NCBI GenBank assembly: GCA_963555775.3
Contig: CAUVWY020000001.1
Coordinates: 1 to 64,000, forward strand
DNA: 64,000 bases
Source of the DNA: JAJEDW01 sp963555775
Lineage (GTDB): Bacteria > Acidobacteriota > Terriglobia > 20CM-2-55-15
Reading direction: 5' to 3'
Shown here: positions 42,001 through 50,055 of the stretch, one piece after another
How the letters are laid out: each line of letters opens with the position of its first letter
Numbering within the stretch: position 1 is the first letter of the stretch
Position numbers and translations under genes: made by a program
The notes under the pieces: generated by a model
What the model was told of the DNA's origin: nothing
The model's input: the letters and a program-made list of their open reading frames with translations, nothing else
Databases searched by the model: none

Positions 42001-44805
42001 TTACTCGATCGAAAGCGCTTCTTCGATCAACTGGCGTTGCTCGCGTCTGTGACTGCCAGGCGACCCTGTCGCCGGACTGGCCGACTCCGGGCGGCAGACG
42101 ACGCGCGAGAACACCCCGGGAAACCGCATCTGAAGGTGCCTCCACGCGCCCATGTTCATCGGTTCCTCCTGCGCCCACCAAACTTCCGTGTCCCGGAATG
42201 GCGCCAAAGCGGCGTTGATCGTTTCGAGGCTGAGAGGGTACAGCTGCTCGAAACGGATTATGGCCACGTCTTCTCGTTCGGCCTCGTCCCGGGCTGCCTT
42301 GAGGTCATAGTAGAGCTTGCCGCTACAGGCCAGCACGCGCCTGACCCCGCCTGGCTCGACTTGGGGGTCGCCCAGAATCCTTTGAAAACGCCCTTCCGAG
42401 AACTCATCCAGGCCGGACACGACCTCAGGATGACGCAGAAGGCTCTTCGGCGACATCGCGATCAGCGGCTTGCGCCACGAACGAACCATCTGGCGGCGCA
42501 GCAGGTGGAAGTATTGCGCCGGCGTGGTGGGGTTGACCACCTGGATGTTGTCCTCGGCCGCCAGTTGCAGAAACCGTTCGAGCCGGGCGCTCGAATGCTC
42601 CGCCCCCTGTCCCTCGAATCCATGGGGCAGCAGCATCACCAAGCCGCTCCACAAACTCCACTTGTCTTCACCGCTCGAGATGAACTGATCGACAATCACC
42701 TGCGCGGCATTGACGAAGTCCCCGAATTGCGCCTCCCAAACGACGAGGGCATCCGGGCATTCCAGGCTGTACCCGTATTCGAACCCGAGCGGGCCGGCTT
42801 CCGAGAGGGGGCTGTTGTGAACCTCGAAGGGGCCCTGCCTGTGCGAAAGGTGCCGTAGTGGAACGTACGGGAATCCCGTTTCGCAATCGTGCACTACAGC
42901 GTGCCGGTGCGCGAACGTGCCGCGCTCGCAATCCTGCCCGGTCAGACGTACTCGAAAACCTTCGAGCAGCAGGCTTCCCAGCGCCAACGCCTCGGCGCCC
43001 GCCCAGTCGATGGGCCGGCTGAGGTTGGCCATTTCGGTGCGCTGCTCGAGCAAGCGGACGATGCGAGGATCCGGAACGATCTCATCGGGTGTCTTGCCCA
43101 GTTTCTGCAGGATCGTTCGCAGCCGGTCCGCCGGCACGCCGGTGTCGAGGTCCGGAACCTCGCTGTCCGAACCGCGGTTGTACCCCAACCATTCACCCGT
43201 CACCTGATCGCCGATGCGAATGTAGTCCTCGCTTTTCGCCGAGGCCAATTCGTTCTCGAGGCGCTGGCGCCGCTCTTTGACAATCCTATCGGCTTCCTCC
43301 TCGGTAACGCCGCCCTGGCTCAGCAGGTGGTGCAGGTAGGCTTCCCGAAGCGGCTTGCGCTGCTCAATTGCTTGATAAAGCAGCGGTTGCGTGAAGCGGG
43401 GCTCGTCGGTTTCGTTATGACCCCGGCGCCTGTAGCCGTACATATCGATCACGACATCGCGCTTGTACCGATCCCGAAAGTCGACGGCAAGCCGGACAAC
43501 CTGAGCCGCGGCTTCAGGGTCCTCACCGTTGACGTGCAGGATCGGCACACGCAGCATCTTCGCAACCGCGGTGGCATAGATCGTCGATCGAGCTTGCCGG
43601 TGGGTCGTGGTAAATCCGATTTGGTTGTTGATGATGATGTGAATCGTGCCGCCGACGGAGTAGCCCGGCAACTGGCTCATGTTGAGTGTTTCCTGCACGA
43701 CCCCTTCTCCAGCGAACGCGGAGTCGCCATGAAGCAGGATGCAGAGACCGCGGTTTCGCTTGGTGTCGCCTTTGCGGTCCTGCCGGGCCCGCATGCGGCC
43801 GACGGCGACGGGATCGACGTATTCGAGGTGGCTTGGATTGAAACACAGCGAAAGCCGCAAGTTTTCGCCTTGGGAACTCGTCCAATTCCCGCGGTACCCG
43901 AGATGGTATTTGACGTCCCCCCGCCCTTCGTAATGCAGGTGATCCAGATCGGCAAACTCACGAAAGATTTCCTGGGCGTTCTTGCCGATGATATTTGTAA
44001 GGACGCTGAGGCGGCCGCGGTGGGCCATGCCGAGCACGATGTCGTTGACGCCGTGGTCGCAGGCTCGTTCGATCAGCAGGTCGAGCAGCGGAATCAGGGT
44101 CTCGCAGCCTTCGAGCGAAAAGCTTTTTGCGCCAATGAATTTTTTCTGGACGAAGTCCTCGAAGATCGTGGCATCGGTCAGCTTGGTCAGGATCCGCAAC
44201 TGGCGCGCCTGTGAAAGTTTGACGTGGTTGCCGATCGATTCCATCCGCTGCTGGAGCCACTCGCGCTCGGCCAGATCGTCGATGTGCATGAATTCAACGC
44301 CAATCGAGCGTGTGTAGGTTTCGCGAAGTCGTTCGATGACTTCGCGAGGCGTGTCGAGCGAACAGCCTGAAAGCGTCTTCGGCGAGATCTTCTCGTCCAT
44401 GTCCTGCGTACGGAGGCCATACCAGGCCGGATCCAATTCAGGGCTCTTGCGGGGGACGAGTTCCAGGGGATCGATTCGCGCGACGATGTGGCCCTGGACC
44501 CGGTAGGCCCTGACGAGCTTGTCGACACAGTGCTGGATGCCCGCCGCGGCACGGAACTCTTCTTTTTCGGGATGCGGCTGTTCGGACGGCTCATCCACCC
44601 CCGGCCGTTCGACGGGCAAGCCATCCAGCCCGGAACCCAGGACCTGAACCAGCGCTGCCTGCAAGGCATCCGGGTCGGCTGGGAGGGAACCGAAATATTT
44701 GCGCCATTGGACCGGCACGGACGCCGGGTCGGTGATGTAATCGGCGAATAGCCCCTCAACGACTTCGATGTCAATAGGCGAGGAGCGATGGACGGGGTCA
44801 GGCAC
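42001..44805 (-). CDS. sucA: 2-oxoglutarate dehydrogenase E1 component
   Basis: Thiamine-diphosphate-dependent E1 of the 2-oxoglutarate dehydrogenase complex, 934 residues, close to the usual 930-950. It decarboxylates 2-oxoglutarate and passes the succinyl group to SucB. The N-terminal segment (FADYITDPASVPVQWRKYF) is the E2-binding region typical of E1o. Active-site motifs are intact: GMAHRGRLSVLTN, HGDSAFAGEGVVQETLN, INNQIGFTT, and ECPDALVVWEAQFGDFVNAAQ. There is no fused E2-like domain as in actinobacterial KGD. The likely start is the ATG at 44805. Upstream, 14 bases away, ends an MBL-fold gene on the same strand, so the operon may start further upstream. Confidence 0.97.
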   Translation of the reverse strand: MPDPVHRSSPIDIEVVEGLFADYITDPASVPVQWRKYFGSLPADPDALQAALVQVLGSGLDGLPVERPGVDEPSEQPHPEKEEFRAAAGIQHCVDKLVRAYRVQGHIVARIDPLELVPRKSPELDPAWYGLRTQDMDEKISPKTLSGCSLDTPREVIERLRETYTRSIGVEFMHIDDLAEREWLQQRMESIGNHVKLSQARQLRILTKLTDATIFEDFVQKKFIGAKSFSLEGCETLIPLLDLLIERACDHGVNDIVLGMAHRGRLSVLTNIIGKNAQEIFREFADLDHLHYEGRGDVKYHLGYRGNWTSSQGENLRLSLCFNPSHLEYVDPVAVGRMRARQDRKGDTKRNRGLCILLHGDSAFAGEGVVQETLNMSQLPGYSVGGTIHIIINNQIGFTTTHRQARSTIYATAVAKMLRVPILHVNGEDPEAAAQVVRLAVDFRDRYKRDVVIDMYGYRRRGHNETDEPRFTQPLLYQAIEQRKPLREAYLHHLLSQGGVTEEEADRIVKERRQRLENELASAKSEDYIRIGDQVTGEWLGYNRGSDSEVPDLDTGVPADRLRTILQKLGKTPDEIVPDPRIVRLLEQRTEMANLSRPIDWAGAEALALGSLLLEGFRVRLTGQDCERGTFAHRHAVVHDCETGFPYVPLRHLSHRQGPFEVHNSPLSEAGPLGFEYGYSLECPDALVVWEAQFGDFVNAAQVIVDQFISSGEDKWSLWSGLVMLLPHGFEGQGAEHSSARLERFLQLAAEDNIQVVNPTTPAQYFHLLRRQMVRSWRKPLIAMSPKSLLRHPEVVSGLDEFSEGRFQRILGDPQVEPGGVRRVLACSGKLYYDLKAARDEAEREDVAIIRFEQLYPLSLETINAALAPFRDTEVWWAQEEPMNMGAWRHLQMRFPGVFSRVVCRPESASPATGSPGSHRREQRQLIEEALSIE

Positions 44806-44819
44806 GGTGGCTAGTCGTT

Positions 44820-45695
44820 CTAGTTCCCCTCGAGTGCATCGTAAAGCTGACTGAAAAAGTTGGCGTTGAAACTCCAGCCCAGGTCGTCCTGGTTGACCCG
44901 GGACATCAAATCTTCACCAGTCGCGCCGGCGCCGATGGCATCCCTGACCCGGGCGAACAACGTGTCCCATTTATCCTTGTACGCTTCGACCTCCGCCCGG
45001 GCAATGATCGGCCCGCGCCCCGCGATGGCCGAATCGAAATCCAACGCCAGAATGCTGTCGAGTAGTCCCGGCACCTGCAGGGCGTTTGTACCGTTGATGC
45101 CCGGAGTCGGCCGGGCGTATGGCAGTGTATCGGAAACCATCACCAGACCGTCGTCGGGGAAGTAGACCACGGTGTCCCCACCGGTATGGCTGGCGCCGTA
45201 GAAGTGGGCCTGGACCTCGGCGCCACCGAAATTCAGCGTGTAATCGCTGGCAAAAGTCTCGGTCGGCTGACCCGGAATCTCACGGGTTCGACCGTCGGTT
45301 GCCCAGAGGGCCTGCATGCCTTCGAACCCGATGACCGTGGCGCCCTGATCGATGAACGTCTGGTTGTTGCCGACATGATCCGGGTGATGGTGGGTATTCA
45401 GCACGTATCGGACGGGCAGAGTCGAGACCGTCTGGATCTGGGCGACCAGCGCGGCTGAAATCTCGGGGTCCGGATTTTTGGTATCTACCAGAATCAGCCC
45501 CTCTGGCGTGATCCGAATCACCGCGTTGGCTCCACCGCCAGGAACAAAATACAGATCCGGTCCGATCTGCATGATCGGTTGGACGCTGGCGGAATTGTAG
45601 TCGGGTGCCGCCTGCCGAGCCTGGGCGGGCGCCGCCGCGATCCCGATCGATACGACCGCAGCCAGAACCATCGCGAAGACTGACCTGTTCAACAT
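44820..45695 (-). CDS. Exported MBL-fold metallo-hydrolase
   Basis: A 291-residue metallo-beta-lactamase-fold hydrolase with a signal peptide (MVLAAVVSIGIAAAPAQA). The metal motif HHHPDH is in NTHHHPDHVGNN; ASHTGGDTVVYFP supplies the third His, and VMVSDTLP the bridging Asp. Residues after 220 are helical and include GATGEDLMSRV. It resembles class B3-like or quinoprotein-relay-associated MBL proteins rather than a proven lactamase; substrate unknown. An AGGAGGATCC site precedes the ATG. It lies just upstream of sucA and downstream of tRNA-Gly on the same strand. Confidence 0.88.
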   Translation of the reverse strand: MLNRSVFAMVLAAVVSIGIAAAPAQARQAAPDYNSASVQPIMQIGPDLYFVPGGGANAVIRITPEGLILVDTKNPDPEISAALVAQIQTVSTLPVRYVLNTHHHPDHVGNNQTFIDQGATVIGFEGMQALWATDGRTREIPGQPTETFASDYTLNFGGAEVQAHFYGASHTGGDTVVYFPDDGLVMVSDTLPYARPTPGINGTNALQVPGLLDSILALDFDSAIAGRGPIIARAEVEAYKDKWDTLFARVRDAIGAGATGEDLMSRVNQDDLGWSFNANFFSQLYDALEGN

Positions 45696-45747
45696 GGATC
45701 CTCCTCATCACCGTCTCGTCCGAGTTCCCGGACCTTTGATTTCAAAG

Positions 45748-45819
<72 letters not shown>

Positions 45820-46075
45820 TTACGGGTGGACTATAACTCCGGACTGGTTGGTTCGCAAGGCGGCGGGCACCCTGCCGACCCGACGGCGGGCGTGCTCGCG
45901 TCGTTATCGATGTGCCGTTCGAGCCCCGCCGTCGGAGTTGGGTGTTGTCGATCACGAGAACGTGAAGTTTTTGAGCACGCGCCGGTCGATAAAGCACGTA
46001 GACGATTGGAATTGGGATGATATGGACCGGTCTGAGCCATCGCGCGAACAAGCCCGGGTCCGGGATCCTCAGTAG

Positions 46076-46321
46076 ACCCTGGACACCTTCTACTTTACAT
46101 TCAACCCCAAGATGAATGGCAGTCTGATCGACGGCATTGCCGAAGCCACCATTGATGGCACACGTAAGCCCTTTATGGAAAATCTGGCGACAATCCCCCT
46201 GTTGATCATTGACTACCTCGGTATGCGCAAGCCGCCTCCAGCCGCGGCCGAGGAACGGCTGGAAATCGTCATGCGGCCTTGTGAGCCACCGCTACCTGCC
46301 GAGCACGACATCGAGACCTGA
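46076..46321 (+). pseudogene. IS21-family helper ATPase (IstB-like) fragment
   Basis: The frame opening at 46076 reads LDTFYFTFNPKMNGSLIDGI, matching the segment before the ATPase core of IstB, then jumps to LATIPLLIIDYLGMRKPPPAAAEE (two adjoining blocks), the Walker B region, and EIVMR before diverging. The N-terminus, Walker A and C-terminal half are missing. The second Walker B acidic residue is Tyr (DY instead of DD). This is debris of an IS21-type element beside the toxin-antitoxin genes; its end overlaps the 3' end of the mazF-like gene on the other strand. Confidence 0.75.
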
Positions 46322-46636
46322 CAGAATCAGTTTCAGTTTCGCCCGCGAAAGCTTACCGACGCGCTCTTCGAGCAAAGCCCTATCGATGGTCACGACCTGA
46401 GATACGTTTGCGACGGAGTCTTTCGGCAGTCCGCTGGATCGCCTTGTCAAAAAGACGTTGCCAGGCGCCTCGGCCCATTTCAGGTTGCTCGTCAATGGTA
46501 TACAAACGACAGTTCCAATTCGGCTGCGATTGAGCGAATCGCCCTGAACGACGACGATGGGCCGTTTGAATCCCGGAGCGGACCCCGCTGGCGCGCGCAA
46601 GTCCGCCCACCACACTTCCCCTTGCGAAATCACCAC
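46292..46636 (-). CDS. mazF: MazF/PemK-family toxin (endoribonuclease)
   Basis: A 114-residue type II toxin of the PemK/MazF family, which cleaves mRNA at short sequence motifs. Typical features are visible: GEVWWADLRAPAGS at the start, FKRPIVVVQGD (the RP/VVVQ strand with the catalytic Arg), IGTVVCIPLTSN with the conserved Thr-Ser, and SVANVSQVVTIDRALLEE. The start overlaps the antitoxin gene stop by 7 bases, the normal layout of such modules. It appears full length. The downstream end overlaps, antisense, the IstB fragment. Confidence 0.92.
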   Translation of the reverse strand: MVISQGEVWWADLRAPAGSAPGFKRPIVVVQGDSLNRSRIGTVVCIPLTSNLKWAEAPGNVFLTRRSSGLPKDSVANVSQVVTIDRALLEERVGKLSRAKLKLILSGLDVVLGR

Positions 46637-46866
46637 TCGGTTTCTTCAAGCCGATGGCGGGAAGCCGCTGTCACGAACGGGTCCAACTCGACACCGATTC
46701 CGTCCATTGCCTTATCCATCGACTCCGTCACGCGATCTGTTCCATGGCGGGCGACGTATTCCGACAAGGCCAGACTGTAGACCTCGCTTCTCGGCTTCTT
46801 CAACCGTTTCGCAAGGCGTTCGGCTTCTTCAAAGACCTCATCGGGTATTGAAACGGCAGTTTTCAT
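46630..46866 (-). CDS. Ribbon-helix-helix antitoxin of the MazF-type module
   Basis: A 78-residue antitoxin, upstream of and overlapping the MazF-type toxin gene. The N-terminus MKTAVSIPDEVFEEAERLAKRL is a ribbon-helix-helix DNA-binding fold (the beta strand TAVSIP then helix), followed by RSEVYSLALSEYVARHG. The C-terminal part (MDGIGVELDPFVTAASRH) would wrap the toxin. Such proteins repress their own operon. There is no ribosome site before the ATG; a -10-like TATACT lies only 6 bases upstream, suggesting a leaderless transcript. Confidence 0.88.
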   Translation of the reverse strand: MKTAVSIPDEVFEEAERLAKRLKKPRSEVYSLALSEYVARHGTDRVTESMDKAMDGIGVELDPFVTAASRHRLEETEW

Positions 46867-46872
46867 ACCAAT

Positions 46873-46878
46873 AGTATA
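46873..46878 (-). promoter_or_regulatory. Putative -10 box of the mazEF-type module
   Basis: On the minus strand TATACT is followed by 6 bases and then the antitoxin ATG. With usual spacing the transcript would start at or next to the A of ATG. I see no good -35 at the expected distance, so confidence is limited. Confidence 0.45.
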
Positions 46879-47001
46879 ACTGAGGAGAGTGCACCGGCGG
46901 GCCAGTTTTCTACCGGCCTTTGTCCGTCCAAACGACGATCGAGCTCCCTGCGATAAATGTGTGGGAGCGGCATGCGACAGATGTAATTACAATGTAGGCA
47001 C

Positions 47002-47139
47002 ATGACTACGACTCGTATTATTCGAATCGGCAATTCTCAGGGAATCCGGGTCCCATAGGCAATCCTGGAGCAAGCGGAGTTACCAGAAGAAAAGGCGCTT
47101 GGACGAATCCGGTTGATTTCCTTAATTTTCCTCCAATAA
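47002..47139 (+). pseudogene. AbrB/MazE-type antitoxin gene with in-frame amber codon
   Basis: The frame from ATG 47002 reads MTTTRIIRIGNSQGIRVP, a textbook SpoVT-AbrB start, then TAG at 47056-47058, then AILEQAELPEEKALG. The family normally has Lys at the stop position (RVPKAILEQ), one base away from TAG (AAG). After EEKALG the homology ends and the frame closes at 47139 without the second half of the domain. No partner toxin follows; the next gene pair is a separate vapBC module. Confidence 0.8.
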
Positions 47140-47160
47140 TTGACTATGGAGGAATTAGGG

Positions 47161-47415
47161 ATGCCACTGAACATCAAGGATGCGGACACCCATGCGCTGG
47201 CGAAAAGGCTCGCGAGTTTGACCGGTGAATCGTTGACCAAGGCTGTTAAACATGCCATCCAGGAAAAACTGGCGCAGGTAGAAAAAACGCAAGGCGCCGC
47301 CCCGCTTGTCGAGGAGTTGGATCGCATTGCCCTGCAGTGCGCCAAGCTGCCGAGGCGCGACAGGCGGAGTGCCGAGGGATCATCCGGTTATGACGAAAAC
47401 GGTCTGCCTGCGTGA
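47161..47415 (+). CDS. vapB: VapB-type antitoxin (PSK-operon transcription factor family)
   Basis: An 84-residue antitoxin. The start at 47161 follows GGAGG by 8 bases; a Met seven codons upstream has no ribosome site. The N-terminus (MPLNIKDADTHALAKRLASLTGESLTKAVKHAI, in continuous family order) matches PF07704-type ribbon-helix-helix antitoxins; the C-terminus (DRRSAEGSSGYDENGLP) corresponds to the toxin-binding tail. The stop overlaps the start of vapC (TGATG), so the two are coupled. It should autorepress the operon with VapC. Confidence 0.92.
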   Translation: MPLNIKDADTHALAKRLASLTGESLTKAVKHAIQEKLAQVEKTQGAAPLVEELDRIALQCAKLPRRDRRSAEGSSGYDENGLPA

Positions 47416-47837
47416 TGGTAATCGACACATCGGCGCTTATCGCCATCATGGGCGATGAACCCGAGAGACACGCCTTCAATGAATCGATTGAAGCAGCGAC
47501 AGCCACCTGTATCAGCGCGGCAACCCTGCTTGAAACGCGTATGGTTTTGTTTGCCCGATCCGGGGACAACGCGATCCTGGCCTTGGACGCTTTTCTCATG
47601 AAGAGCGGCATGACCGTCGTGGAGGTTTCTCCGCGCATTGCCGATATCGCCTTCAATGCCTACCGGCGCTTCGGCCCGGGAACGGGTCACGGTGCGGCCC
47701 TGAATTATGGTGACTGTTTTTCCTATGCCTTGGCCAGATATCTGGATGCGCCGCTTCTGTTCAAGGGCAATGATTTTTCCCAAACCGACATTGCGTCGGC
47801 CACCGACAAGGCGGCGGGGAAGAAAGGGCTTGAGTGA
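47415..47837 (+). CDS. vapC: VapC-type PIN-domain toxin ribonuclease
   Basis: A 140-residue PIN-domain RNase. Four acidic positions of the active site can be seen: Asp in MVIDTSALIAI, Glu in AATLLETRMVL, and Asp in NYGDCFSYALA and in KGNDFSQTDI. VapC toxins cut tRNA or rRNA until neutralised by VapB. Length and motifs are normal, so the module should be functional. The ATG at 47415 overlaps the vapB stop. Downstream lies a duplicated fragment of a lipoprotein gene. Confidence 0.93.
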   Translation: MVIDTSALIAIMGDEPERHAFNESIEAATATCISAATLLETRMVLFARSGDNAILALDAFLMKSGMTVVEVSPRIADIAFNAYRRFGPGTGHGAALNYGDCFSYALARYLDAPLLFKGNDFSQTDIASATDKAAGKKGLE

Positions 47838-47913
47838 ACCTTTCAAAACCCTGAAAGGGCAAATGCTCTGGGTGCGTCATTTTCATTCCATCCCGGAACT
47901 GCATCAGCGTCCT

Positions 47914-48050
47914 CTTCTGCATCGGGAACCTCGGCGGTTTCGATTTCCTTCACCGACCGCCGGAGCTACGATGGAAGGATGCAGGTGACGATGCGCCTTT
48001 TCACTGCGATCGCCGCAACCGGCGCAATCGCTGCCGCTGGTTGCGCCAGC
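47914..48050 (+). repeat. Duplicated leader region of the DUF4398 lipoprotein gene (truncated copy)
   Basis: This stretch and 48577-48712 are close copies: both have CTTCTGCATCGGGAAC, then a similar untranslated segment, a GGAGG-like site and the first 24 codons of a lipoprotein (RLFTAIAATG, then lipobox AAGC). In this copy the frame from ATG 47979 ends at TGA 48054-48056 directly after the lipobox and passes into MBL-gene debris. It is a promoter-plus-leader fragment left by recombination. Confidence 0.85.
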
Positions 48051-48058
48051 CTGTGAAT

Positions 48059-48511
48059 CCGGCCCTGCGGCGTTTCTTCAAGGGACCCATTTTCGTCTCG
48101 TATACGGAGAACGGATCGATTGTGAGACGTGCGGGAAAGACAGGTCCGGCGAGTGGCGGATAATCAGCGCACGCCCCGCCCAGCGGCCTGAAAGACGGCG
48201 AGAATCTGGACGTGCTCGGAACGACTATCGAGGTGTTCTCGATTCCTGGGCACACGCCGGGGAGCGCCGCCTATCTGGTTCACGGCGTTCTGTTTTTAGG
48301 GGATAGCGCTGCTTCGGTGGACGTTGGCGTCATGGCGCCCACTCCTTTCATGAATGAGGACAGCGAACAGAATGCGGAATCACTTCGGAATCTGGCAGAA
48401 CGTCTTGTCGATCGACGCGATGAGGTCCGCCACATTGCCTTCGGCCACCATGGAGCAGTAAACGGGTTTGCTCCTCTCTCCCCTCCCAACTGGGCTCTTG
48501 GCGCCGAATAG
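48059..48511 (+). pseudogene. MBL-fold hydrolase, 5'-truncated and interrupted by TAA
   Basis: One reading frame holds RFFKGPIFVSYTENGSIVRR, then TAA at 48171-48173, then GLKDGENLDVLGTTIEVFSI, PGHTPGSAAYLV, LFLGDSA and HIAFGHHGAV. The latter are the typical second half of an MBL-fold hydrolase (third His, bridging Asp, final His). The N-terminal HxHxDH part is missing and replaced by the lipoprotein leader fragment. It is not the same protein as the intact MBL gene at 44820-45695. Confidence 0.8.
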
Positions 48512-48641
48512 ACGTGACGGAAGCCTGACAGGCGACCGACGCAACGGCGAGTCGTCTCAAAAAACCCAGACCCCCACTTCTGCATCGGGAACATCGGCGG
48601 TTTAGATATCCTTCAGCGACCGCCGGCGTTACGATGGGAGG

Positions 48642-49238
48642 ATGCAGGGGACCACGCGCCTTTTCACCGCGATCGCAGCGACCGGGCTAATTGCCGCCGC
48701 CGGTTGCGCCAGTCCGCCCGCGCTCGAGTTGCAGGCGGCGCGCGAAGCCGTGGCTGGTGCACGGGACTTCGAAGCCGACATCTACGCTTTCGATCAGTAC
48801 GAGTTGGCGTTGATGAATCTGGAAATGGCGGAAACCGAAATCCGGGATCAGGAACAGGTTTCAGCCATGGGACGAAGCTACGACCGCGCGCTCGCCTATA
48901 TCGATGCGACCATCGACGAGGCCGAAAGGGCGCAGTTGATGGCCGAGGACTACAAGGCCCTGGTTTTTATTCAGGCCGAGGCGACGCTGCCAGTGGCGCA
49001 GACGGCCCTGGACGATGCTTTCGACATGCTCCAACGGGCCCGCCCCATTCTGGCGTTTCAGGAAGCTCAGGCGTTCGATGCCCAGCTTGCGGAAATGGCT
49101 GTCGCGCTCGATCTGGCGCGTCAGCAGGTGGACGAAGGCGGATTCGCGGATGCCGCGGCACGTCTCGATGAAATCGTCATCGGCGCCCGTGCGATTCAAA
49201 CGAGGGCGCAGTTCGTGATCGAAACCGCGCCGCAGTAA
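48642..49238 (+). CDS. DUF4398-type helical lipoprotein
   Basis: A 198-residue lipoprotein: the leader ends in IAAAGC with Cys22. The mature part is almost wholly helical and rich in Ala, Glu and Gln (ELQAAREAVAGARDFEAD, YELALMNLEMAETEIRDQEQ, YIDATIDEAERAQLMAEDY), which fits DUF4398, a family of short TPR-like helical lipoproteins often encoded near OmpA-type proteins. It carries no OmpA domain. Its promoter and leader region is duplicated at 47914-48050. A MITE-like repeat lies 100 bases downstream. Confidence 0.83.
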   Translation: MQGTTRLFTAIAATGLIAAAGCASPPALELQAAREAVAGARDFEADIYAFDQYELALMNLEMAETEIRDQEQVSAMGRSYDRALAYIDATIDEAERAQLMAEDYKALVFIQAEATLPVAQTALDDAFDMLQRARPILAFQEAQAFDAQLAEMAVALDLARQQVDEGGFADAAARLDEIVIGARAIQTRAQFVIETAPQ

Positions 49239-49338
49239 GCGGCCGCTCTCCCGGCGCCATGGAGCGGCCATGGACCGCTTTTGCAGTTCGTCCGGAATCC
49301 GAAAATTCCGGAATTCCCGATTCCCATCGACCGGACTT

Positions 49339-49516
49339 AACCCGTATTTCTCACGAGTTGTCTGCTGCAGCGCCGTATACATCCGCCAGTGCCGCGTTCC
49401 GCTTCGTCGGGCTCCTCGACGTACTGTCAAGTACGCCTCCGGTGCCCTCCGGGCGCGCGCCTTGCCCTGACGGCGTCTCCGGCTCTTCGCGACGAAAACC
49501 CGTGAGAAAGCCGGGT
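49339..49516. repeat. MITE-like repeat, copy 4, abutting the kdsC stop codon
   Basis: 178 bp. The left end AACCCGTATTTCTCACGAG and right end CCCGTGAGAAAGCCGGGTT form imperfect inverted repeats. The GTTGTCTGCT block near the left end and the TTCGCGACGAAAACCC block near the right match the other copies; the GC-rich palindromic core of copies 1 and 3 is missing. The TAA stop of kdsC (49518-49516) is formed at the right edge, so the repeat supplies or touches the gene's end and its folded RNA may terminate the kds operon. Confidence 0.82.
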
Positions 49517-50055
49517 TACTCGAGGAACTCGCTCACGAGAGCGTCCCACTTTCCCTGCGCCCGAAGGATCAACTCGATCGTTTCGCGGACGGCGCCGCGG
49601 CCTCCGCCGGCCGTCGTGACATATGCGGCGTGCGGTTTGACGTCGTCGGATGCGTTGGAAACCGCGACTGGAAAACCGACTCGTCGCATCGCCGGCAGAT
49701 CCACCACTTCATCTCCGATGAACGCGATGTCTTCGACGGCAATGGATCGTGAATCGGATATCCGAGCGAGAACCGCGGCCTTGTCGACGACGCCCAGATG
49801 CACCTCTTCGATCCCGAGTTCTCGCGCGCGGTGCAAAACGGCGGCCGAGGCGCGGCCGGATACGATCCCGGTCGCCAACCCGGCCTTGTGAGCCAAGGCG
49901 ATTCCCGCCCCATCGGCCGCGTCGAAAGCCTTGACTTCTTCCAAACCGTCGCCGTGCGGCACATACCAGATGCGCCCGTCGGTCAGGACGCCGTCGACAT
50001 CCATGAGGATCAGCCGGACACGGCTCGCCCGCAAGTTCAGTTCTTCTTCAGGCAT
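49516..50055 (-). CDS. kdsC: 3-deoxy-D-manno-octulosonate 8-phosphate phosphatase
   Basis: HAD-superfamily phosphatase that removes phosphate from Kdo-8-phosphate, the third step to Kdo, the inner-core LPS sugar. 179 residues, the usual size. Motif I is LMDVDGVLTDGRI, with the two catalytic Asp; AHKAGLATGIVSGR is motif II, and AFIGDEVVDLPAMRRVG is motif IV with acidic metal ligands. The start overlaps the end of kdsA by 19 bases. It is the last gene of kdsB-pyrG-kdsA-kdsC. A MITE-like repeat abuts the stop codon. Confidence 0.93.
   Translation of the reverse strand: MPEEELNLRASRVRLILMDVDGVLTDGRIWYVPHGDGLEEVKAFDAADGAGIALAHKAGLATGIVSGRASAAVLHRARELGIEEVHLGVVDKAAVLARISDSRSIAVEDIAFIGDEVVDLPAMRRVGFPVAVSNASDDVKPHAAYVTTAGGGRGAVRETIELILRAQGKWDALVSEFLE

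Noticed and set aside
45831..46075. Short ORFs on both strands between tRNA-Gly and the IstB fragment
   Set aside because: No ribosome site, no recognisable domain, and composition typical of out-of-frame translation.
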